Assembly: GCA_021732945.1 (NCBI GenBank)
Contig: JAKFWB010000546.1
Coordinates: forward strand, 1-5,824
Length of the DNA stretch: 5,824 bases
DNA from: Porphyrobacter sp.
GTDB taxonomy: Bacteria > Pseudomonadota > Alphaproteobacteria > Sphingomonadales > Sphingomonadaceae
Reading direction: 5' to 3'
The translations under genes were made by a program, and so were the position numbers. Shown one piece after another: positions 1 through 4,114 of this stretch. The first letter of the stretch is position 1. Each line of letters opens with the position of its first letter. The notes beneath the pieces are model-generated. The model saw only the letters and a list, made by a program, of their open reading frames with translations, was not told where the DNA came from and searched no databases.

Positions 1-1230
1 CCGTGCGTATCGGGTGCGGGGGCGGTGTCGATCGACCGGGCGACGCGGGCCCTGCGGATTGGCGCGACTGTATTGAAGGAGGGCGACGCGATCACCCTCG
101 ACGGGGCGACAGGGCAGGTGATGCTCGGCATCGTTCCCACGGTCGAGCCAGAGCTGGCGGGTGATTTTGGCGTGCTGATGGTGTGGGCGGACAAGCTTCG
201 CCGCATGAAGGTGCGGACCAATGCCGAGACGCCCGATGACTGCCGCATGGCGCGGCAGTTCGGGGCCGAGGGCATCGGACTGTGTCGCACTGAACACATG
301 TTCTTTGAAGCGTCGCGTATCTCTCTGGTTCGGCAGATGATTTTGGCTGACGACGAGGCCGGCCGCCGCGGCGCACTCGACCAATTGCTGCCCGAACAGC
401 GCGCAGATTTCACTGCGATTTTCGAGGTGATGGCCGGCCTGCCCTGCACGATCCGTCTGCTCGATCCGCCGCTGCACGAGTTCCTCCCCCACGCCGACGA
501 GGATTTCGCCGATCTCGCCGATGCGACGGGCCTCGGGGTCGATCACTTGAAGCGCCGCGCAGGCGAGCTGCACGAATTCAACCCGATGCTGGGCCATCGC
601 GGCTGCCGTTTGGGGATCACCTATCCCGAAATCTACGAGATGCAGGCCCGCGCGATCTTTGAAGCGGTGTGCGCGGTGCAGGCATCCTCGGGCGAAGCGC
701 CTTTGCCGGAAATCATGATCCCGCTGGTCGCCACCAGGCGTGAGCTAGCGATCCTGCGCGCGCTGGTGGACCGCGTGGCCGAGGCGGTGTTTGCCGAGGT
801 TGACACGCGGGTCGAATACCTCGTGGGTACGATGATCGAACTGCCGCGCGCGGCGCTGATGGCGGGTGAGATTGCCGAGGAAGGAGCGTTCTTCTCCTTT
901 GGCACCAATGACCTGACGCAGACCACCTTGGGCGTGTCGCGCGATGATGCGGCGCGGTTCCTCAGCGTCTACGTCGACAAGGGCATTTTCCCGCGCGATC
1001 CCTTCGTCAGCCTCGATATCGACGGTGTCGGGCAGCTGGTAGAACTCGCGGCGGAGCGGGGGCGGGCGACGCGGCCGGACATCAAGCTCGGCATCTGCGG
1101 CGAACATGGCGGCGACCCGGCCAGCATCGCCTTCTGCGAGAAAGTCGGGCTCGACTATGTCAGCGCCTCGCCATACCGTGTCCCAATCGCGCGACTTGCA
1201 GCGGCGCAAGCGGCGCTCGCCAAGGGCTAG
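1..1230 (+). CDS. ppdK: Pyruvate phosphate dikinase, C-terminal part (5' truncated)
   Basis: This enzyme interconverts pyruvate, ATP and phosphate with phosphoenolpyruvate, AMP and diphosphate in the cytoplasm. Frame 1 is open from the first base and begins PCVSGAG, the stretch that in this family lies just after the phosphohistidine loop, so the catalytic His domain is mostly upstream of the window. The remaining 409 codons hold the end of the swivelling domain and the PEP-utilising TIM-barrel domain. Visible motifs are GLCRTEHMFF (about nt 277-306), RLLDPPLHEFLP, GHRGCRLG, PEIMIPLV, GTMIELPRAAL, SFGTNDLTQTTLG and GICGEHGGDP, whose Cys codon at 1096-1098 is the expected catalytic acid/base. 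The end SASPYRVPIARLAAAQA is typical of PPDK rather than PEP synthase or PTS enzyme I. Full-length relatives have about 880-890 residues, so roughly half is missing, only because of the window edge. The stop codon overlaps that of the convergent methyltransferase gene. Confidence 0.97.
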   Translation, partial: PCVSGAGAVSIDRATRALRIGATVLKEGDAITLDGATGQVMLGIVPTVEPELAGDFGVLMVWADKLRRMKVRTNAETPDDCRMARQFGAEGIGLCRTEHMFFEASRISLVRQMILADDEAGRRGALDQLLPEQRADFTAIFEVMAGLPCTIRLLDPPLHEFLPHADEDFADLADATGLGVDHLKRRAGELHEFNPMLGHRGCRLGITYPEIYEMQARAIFEAVCAVQASSGEAPLPEIMIPLVATRRELAILRALVDRVAEAVFAEVDTRVEYLVGTMIELPRAALMAGEIAEEGAFFSFGTNDLTQTTLGVSRDDAARFLSVYVDKGIFPRDPFVSLDIDGVGQLVELAAERGRATRPDIKLGICGEHGGDPASIAFCEKVGLDYVSASPYRVPIARLAAAQAALAKG

Positions 1231-1994
1231 GTTCCAGCCCGCGATCGCCGCCCGGTAAGGGTGATGATCTCGAATGTCTCGGCCACTTTGCCATCGGCAT
1301 CGGCGCGGGCCATGAAGGCAACGTGCGCCCGCGCGAGGGCGGCCTTGCCGATGGGGGCTGCGGGGCGGGCGAGGGCGTTGCCAAGCCCGCTATCGCGCAG
1401 GTCGGCCACCAGCCGGTCAAGGCCGGGATAGCGGACGATCAGCCGGTAGGAATCGACCACAGGGTCTTTCCACCCGGCGCGCTGGAGCAACTGCGGCGCG
1501 GCGCGCTGATCGACCAGCGGATGCAACCGGGCTGCCGGGCGTTCCGGTTCCGCTGCCAACATCGCCGCGCGCAGGGCAGGCAGGCTCTGTCCGCCGATGA
1601 AGCTGGCGATCACCAGCCCGTTCGGCGTCAAGGCTTGCCGCAGATGGATCAGCGCGCCCGGCAAGTCATTGACCGCTTCGAGTTGCCCAAGGACGCCGAT
1701 GAATTCGAAGGGCCCGCCTTCCAGCGGCTCAGCGGGATTGGTGGCTGTGCTGACCTCAAGCCGCGCGCTGTCGCGGCTGAGGTGGTCTGCCAGAGGAGCG
1801 GTGCAGGCGCCGATCACCAGCGAGGCTTGGGGCGCATGCCGCACGAAGCTGAGCCGCTCGACCATGTCATCCGCCATCGCATCGATGAGAAAGGTCGCCG
1901 CATCGCTGCGCCTCAATCGTCGCTGCTCCGAACGCAAGGCCCGCGCCACCCTGCGCTGTTCGGAGAAGATCGCTGGAACGTGAGTGCTGGGCAT
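1227..1994 (-). CDS. SAM-dependent methyltransferase-like protein (BioC/NDUFAF5-type)
   Basis: This is a 255-residue cytoplasmic protein of the class I methyltransferase fold. The second half carries the recognisable part: VNDLPGALIHLRQAL, then TPNGLVIASFIGGQSL with ALRAAMLAAE, then QLLQRAGW and YPGLDRLVADLRDSG. The same order is seen in mitochondrial NDUFAF5 (complex I assembly) and in alphaproteobacterial relatives often found beside comF. The N-terminus IFSEQRRVARALR is also typical. The glycine-rich SAM motif, normally DLGCGxG, reads LVIGACTAP here, so SAM binding may be weak or lost. I chose the ATG whose first base is at 1994 because family proteins begin close to the IFSEQRR motif. An in-frame ATG at 2051 would add 19 unlike residues and run into comF. 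The gene is divergent from comF and its TAG stop overlaps that of ppdK. The substrate is not known from sequence. A role in respiratory complex assembly is inference from NDUFAF5. Confidence 0.85.
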   Translation of the reverse strand: MPSTHVPAIFSEQRRVARALRSEQRRLRRSDAATFLIDAMADDMVERLSFVRHAPQASLVIGACTAPLADHLSRDSARLEVSTATNPAEPLEGGPFEFIGVLGQLEAVNDLPGALIHLRQALTPNGLVIASFIGGQSLPALRAAMLAAEPERPAARLHPLVDQRAAPQLLQRAGWKDPVVDSYRLIVRYPGLDRLVADLRDSGLGNALARPAAPIGKAALARAHVAFMARADADGKVAETFEIITLTGRRSRAGT

Positions 1995-2010
1995 GGATGC
2001 GGCCCTGCCG

Positions 2011-2033
2011 GGCTTGCCTACAGAGTGCAAGCC
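2011..2033. promoter_or_regulatory. Perfect inverted repeat between divergent genes
   Basis: GGCTTGC (2011-2017) and GCAAGCC (2027-2033) are perfect 7-base inverted arms around a 9-base spacer. The dyad sits almost centrally in the roughly 50-bp gap between the methyltransferase start (1994) and the likely comF start (2044 or 2050). It could be a shared operator or a hairpin in a 5' leader. Each arm also contains TTGC, which could serve as a -35 core in either direction, but no good -10 follows at 17 bp on either strand. The repeat is directly visible; its function is inference. Confidence 0.4.
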
Positions 2034-2043
2034 ATGCCACACC

Positions 2044-2736
2044 ATGTCCATGGCGGTGGTCGCAAACCTTGCCCGAGTTTTCCTGCCCGTGGTGGATCTG
2101 CTCTATCCTCCGCGGTGCCCTGCGTGCGGGGCTGCGATTGCGGCGCAGGACGGTCTGTGCCTTGAATGCTGGGATAGCCTTGCGGTGCTGTCATCTCACG
2201 CGCCCGATGTCGAAACGGTGGCGACGCCGGTCTATGCTGCAACGCTTTACAACGAGACCTCGCGCTGTCTGGTGCTGTCTTACAAGCATGGCGGACGGAT
2301 CGCCCTGTCGCGATTGCTGGCGCGGTTGATCGCGGCGCGGATGCCGGATGTGGTCCTCCAAAAACAGCAGCCCTTGCTGATTCCCGTGCCGCTCCATCGT
2401 TGGCGCTTGTGGCAACGCGGGTTCAATCAGGCGGCGCTTCTGGCGAGCGACCTGGCCAAACTGGGCAAAGGCGAGGTGCTGGTCGACGGGTTGGTTCGCA
2501 ATCGCCGGACGCCCAGTCTCGGCGGACTTGGGCGAGAGGCGCGCGAGCGTGCTTTGACCGGTGCCATCGCGCTTAACCCAGCGCGAGCGCAATTGATCGC
2601 AGGGCGCGACGTCATCCTAGTCGATGATGTGCTGACCAGCGGTGCGACGAGCCATGCTTGCATGACTGCGCTGCGCTCAGCGCGACCTGCTCATCTTGCC
2701 ATCGCATGTTTTGCACGGGTTGAAGGAATCGGCTGA
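2044..2736 (+). CDS. comF: ComF family phosphoribosyltransferase-like protein
   Basis: This is a 230-residue protein of the ComF/GntX family, linked to DNA uptake in competent bacteria and of unclear biochemical role elsewhere. The N-terminal zinc ribbon is seen as PPRCPACG plus CLECW (Cys 25, 28, 39 and 42 from the 2044 start). The middle has the family block IPVPLHRWRLWQRGFNQA, followed by RNRRTPSLGGLGREARERAL. The C-terminal type I phosphoribosyltransferase signature VILVDDVLTSGAT (about residues 190-202) supplies the PRPP-binding acidic pair and loop. The start is uncertain: ATG at 2044 and ATG at 2050 both suit family length, while GTG 1984 and ATG 1993 would overlap the divergent methyltransferase start. 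No strong ribosome binding site helps the choice. No other competence gene is in view, so a role in DNA uptake is not shown here. Confidence 0.93.
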   Translation: MSMAVVANLARVFLPVVDLLYPPRCPACGAAIAAQDGLCLECWDSLAVLSSHAPDVETVATPVYAATLYNETSRCLVLSYKHGGRIALSRLLARLIAARMPDVVLQKQQPLLIPVPLHRWRLWQRGFNQAALLASDLAKLGKGEVLVDGLVRNRRTPSLGGLGREARERALTGAIALNPARAQLIAGRDVILVDDVLTSGATSHACMTALRSARPAHLAIACFARVEGIG

Positions 2737-2772
2737 TCGACATGGAGGCGCTTGCCCAACCACAAAACATAA

Positions 2773-2799
2773 CGCCCAGAGCCTTATCGGCCCTGGGCG
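2773..2799. terminator. Terminator-like hairpin downstream of comF
   Basis: CGCCCAG (2773-2779) pairs with CTGGGCG (2793-2799). After one A-C mismatch, GCC (2781-2783) pairs with GGC (2789-2791) around a 5-base loop. It begins 36 bases after the comF stop, so it may end comF transcription. Read on +, no T run follows. Read on -, the stem is followed by TTATGTTTTG, which looks more like an intrinsic terminator for a transcript coming from the right. The hairpin is seen directly; direction and function are inferred. Confidence 0.4.
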
Positions 2800-2807
2800 C
2801 CACGTGA

Positions 2808-3014
2808 CGAAACGGTGTGGATTGTCTCTTGCGAGCTCCGGTAGCCACCCCCTAGCTTGGCGACCGCAATCCTATCCCTTATCGTTCAATCGGTCGCTCT
2901 GGCACCCCGCTGCCAATCTGCGGCCCGATCCACCCCCTGAACTTGCACCGGGTGGTGCATTGTTCGGTGGAGAACCCCTTTCGGAGAGTTCGAGTGTCTT
3001 CTTCCACCGTGTTG
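2808..3014 (+). ncRNA. ssrS: Candidate structured small RNA, 6S RNA-like
   Basis: This stretch between comF and hisI has no credible protein but folds end to end. Nested pairings are: 2808-2817 with 3005-3014 (nine pairs including one G-U, one mismatch), CTCCG 2836-2840 with CGGAG 2982-2986, CCACC 2845-2849 with GGTGG 2966-2970, and a terminal arm GCGACCG 2860-2866 with CGGTCGC 2891-2897. On the 3' side of the open central region lies a local hairpin: GAAC 2939-2942 with GTTC 2962-2965, enclosing TGCACC/GGTGCA at 2944-2959. A long hairpin with a central bubble and a small 3'-side hairpin is the plan of 6S RNA, which binds the housekeeping RNA polymerase. Short segments (CCCCTAGC, CTGCGGCCCGATCCACC, CCTGAAC, TCGGAGAG) fall in the same order as similar segments of E. 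coli 6S as I recall it. The ends are approximate; a mature RNA may be about 2825-2995. The identity is inference without a covariance search, and the strand is not certain. Confidence 0.48.
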
Positions 3015-3162
3015 CGCGAGGCGGAAGATGGAACATGCGTTGCGGGTATTTTTTGCATGGCGCTGTTGTGAACGTGCAACATTCATCGCAAGGATCAAAC
3101 GTTGGCGGCATGATCGGCAAAGATGGCTTGGCGGCCCGCAATATCGTTTCATGGAGTATCCA
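3015..3162. other. Leader region upstream of hisI, no gene recognised
   Basis: This is the gap between the structured RNA candidate and hisI. I see a six-T run (3049-3054) without a proper stem directly before it, a small inverted repeat CATGC/GCATG (3034-3038 and 3055-3059) enclosing that run, and a short GTTGT/GCAAC stem around 3065-3080. An open frame runs through it into hisI, but its residues look unlike any HisI N-terminus. A hisI promoter is expected here, but no clear -35/-10 pair stands out. Confidence 0.4.
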
Positions 3163-3558
3163 GTGTCAACTACGCCCCTGACCAGCGCCGAACGCGAAAA
3201 TGGTTCGACCTTCGCGCCGAAGTTTGACGCCAATGGCTTACTGACCGCAGTTGTTGTCGATGATCAGACCGGCGAAGTGCTGGTGGTCGCGCACATGAAC
3301 AATGATGCACTTAAGCAAACCCTTGAGACTGGGCATGTGACCTTCTGGTCGCGATCACGCCAGCGGTTGTGGATGAAGGGAGAGACTTCAGGAAACGTCC
3401 TCACGCTGCGCGAGGTGCTGGTGGACTGCGATCAGGATGCCTTGGTGATTCGCGCCCGGCCTGCTGGTCCGACCTGCCACACAGGCGCGGTTAGTTGCTT
3501 TTACCGTCGGCTAGATTCCGGCGAATCGGGCATCGCTCTCGTAAAGGTCAAGACTTGA
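3163..3558 (+). CDS. hisI: Phosphoribosyl-AMP cyclohydrolase
   Basis: HisI opens the adenine ring of phosphoribosyl-AMP, the third step of histidine biosynthesis, in the cytoplasm. From the GTG at 3163 the protein has 131 residues, the normal length for the stand-alone enzyme, with no fused HisE domain. Family blocks are FAPKFDANGLLTAVVVD, MNNDAL, TFWSRSRQRLWMKGETSGN (about 60-78), VDCDQDA with the metal-binding acidic residues 88, 90 and 92, and CHTGAVSCFYRR. Cys 89, 105 and 112 have the 16- and 7-residue spacing expected for the zinc ligands. I prefer GTG 3163 because GGAG (3153-3156) lies six bases before it. The in-frame ATG at 3151 would use that same stretch as its first codons and has no purine-rich site upstream. 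No other his gene is adjacent, so it is a detached his gene. Its stop lies inside the dyad preceding merR. Confidence 0.95.
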   Translation: MSTTPLTSAERENGSTFAPKFDANGLLTAVVVDDQTGEVLVVAHMNNDALKQTLETGHVTFWSRSRQRLWMKGETSGNVLTLREVLVDCDQDALVIRARPAGPTCHTGAVSCFYRRLDSGESGIALVKVKT

Positions 3559-3570
3559 CGCTCACGTAAA
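3555..3570. promoter_or_regulatory. Operator-like dyad before merR (LiuR-type)
   Basis: TTGACG (3555-3560) and CGTAAA (3565-3570) form an inverted repeat with one mismatch around a 4-base spacer, overlapping the hisI stop codon. As I recall it, the site for LiuR-type MerR regulators is a palindrome built on TTTACG...CGTAAA, which fits well. The placement just before the regulator gene suggests autoregulation. The link to the regulator is inference. Confidence 0.5.
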
Positions 3571-3583
3571 GGTAAGGTATGTG
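3555..3583 (+). promoter_or_regulatory. Candidate merR promoter (TTGACG-N17-TATGTG)
   Basis: TTGACG (3555-3560) is a good -35 element, and TATGTG (3578-3583) lies 17 bases downstream as a passable -10. Transcription would start near 3590, which is the ATG preferred for merR, so the message could be nearly leaderless. The -35 is inside the dyad, so a bound regulator would block polymerase. AAAGG (3567-3571) and AAGG (3574-3577) could instead be ribosome binding sites for a GTG start at 3581 in a message read through from hisI. Confidence 0.35.
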
Positions 3584-3589
3584 CGGCGC

Positions 3590-4060
3590 ATGGCTACCTC
3601 ACCTGCACATTCGTCTGCCGCGATGGGTTCTCAAGCAGCCCCGGCACAGCGTCGCAATGGCGCGCATCTTGATCGGCCTGACAAGCACGAGCGTGAACAG
3701 TTCACGATCTCGGATTTGACGACCGAGTTCGGCTGCACCGCGCGCGCGCTGCGTTTCTATGAGGACGAGGGGCTGATCAACCCGGCCCGCGTCGGCCTCA
3801 CCCGCGTGTATTCGAAGCGGGATCGAGCGCGGCTTGCCTGGATCATGCGCGCGAAGAACGTGGGCTTCAGCCTCACTGAAATCCGCGAGATGATCGATCT
3901 TTACGATCTTGATGACGGCCGGGTGGAACAGCGCCGCGTCACGATCGAGAAGTGCCGGACGCATATTGCAAAATTGCAGGCCCAACGGGCCGATATCGAT
4001 TCCTCCATCAAGGAATTGACTGACTTTGTAGCAGAGATCGAAAAGCTCGACCTGCGCTGA
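3590..4060 (+). CDS. MerR family transcriptional regulator, LiuR-like
   Basis: This is a 156-residue DNA-binding regulator. A disordered, Ala/Arg-rich N-terminal extension of about 36 residues precedes the MerR domain. The winged helix begins FTISDLTTEFGCTARALRFYEDEGLINP (about 38-65), continues GLTRVYSKRDRARLAWIMRAKNVGFSLTEIREMIDLYD (to about 106), and a charged helix (about 111-153) forms the expected dimerising coiled coil. The metal-binding cysteines of MerR/CueR are absent. The closest style is LiuR, which controls branched-chain amino acid and acyl-CoA degradation genes in proteobacteria. The next gene, an acyl-CoA dehydrogenase on the same strand 54 bases on, supports that role. ATG 3590 is preferred over GTG 3581; they differ by three residues and the evidence is close. 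The dyad at 3555-3570 suggests autoregulation. The effector is not visible from sequence; an acyl-CoA is a guess. Confidence 0.92.
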   Translation: MATSPAHSSAAMGSQAAPAQRRNGAHLDRPDKHEREQFTISDLTTEFGCTARALRFYEDEGLINPARVGLTRVYSKRDRARLAWIMRAKNVGFSLTEIREMIDLYDLDDGRVEQRRVTIEKCRTHIAKLQAQRADIDSSIKELTDFVAEIEKLDLR

Positions 4061-4114
4061 TCGGTTATTGCCAATCACTCTTGAACTTGAAACGCTCACC
4101 ACAGGGATTTTGTG
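4061..4114 (+). promoter_or_regulatory. merR-dehydrogenase spacer with ribosome binding site
   Basis: AGGGA (4103-4107) lies seven bases before the dehydrogenase ATG and is a good ribosome binding site that fixes that start. Upstream, ACTTGA-AA-CGCTCAC (4085-4099) nearly repeats ACTTGACGCTCAC found before merR (3553-3565), differing by two inserted bases. It carries only one arm of the dyad. No strong promoter is evident, so read-through from merR is plausible. Confidence 0.4.

Noticed and set aside
745..1209. Minus-strand open frame of 154 residues inside ppdK
   Set aside because: It lies opposite the conserved PEP-utilising domain; codon structure belongs to the plus strand.
1323..2165. 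Long plus-strand open frame (280 residues) opposite the methyltransferase and into comF
   Set aside because: It is the antisense shadow of the methyltransferase. Its residues are low-complexity Arg/Gly/Ala with no family motif, and it overlaps the true comF frame.
2940..3014. Glycine-riboswitch-like GGAGAG stretch upstream of hisI
   Set aside because: Only the short GGAGAG string matches; the other conserved parts of the aptamer are absent and hisI is not a glycine-related gene.
3034..3059. T-run at 3049-3054 as an intrinsic terminator of the RNA candidate
   Set aside because: The T run sits inside the CATGC/GCATG inverted repeat rather than after a GC-rich stem, so it does not have terminator form.
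2800..3060. tmRNA, RNase P RNA or SRP RNA in the comF-hisI gap
   Set aside because: I looked for the diagnostic conserved strings of each (tag-peptide codons, GAGGAAAGTCC, GGAAGGAAGCAG) on both strands and found none.
2696..3181. Plus-strand open frame (161 residues) from the end of comF into hisI
   Set aside because: No recognisable domain; it crosses the structured RNA candidate and overlaps both real genes. GC-rich DNA gives such frames by chance.
2872..3233. Overlapping minus-strand open frames in the comF-hisI gap
   Set aside because: Several frames overlap each other, none resembles a protein family, and palindromic RNA-like structure explains the region better.
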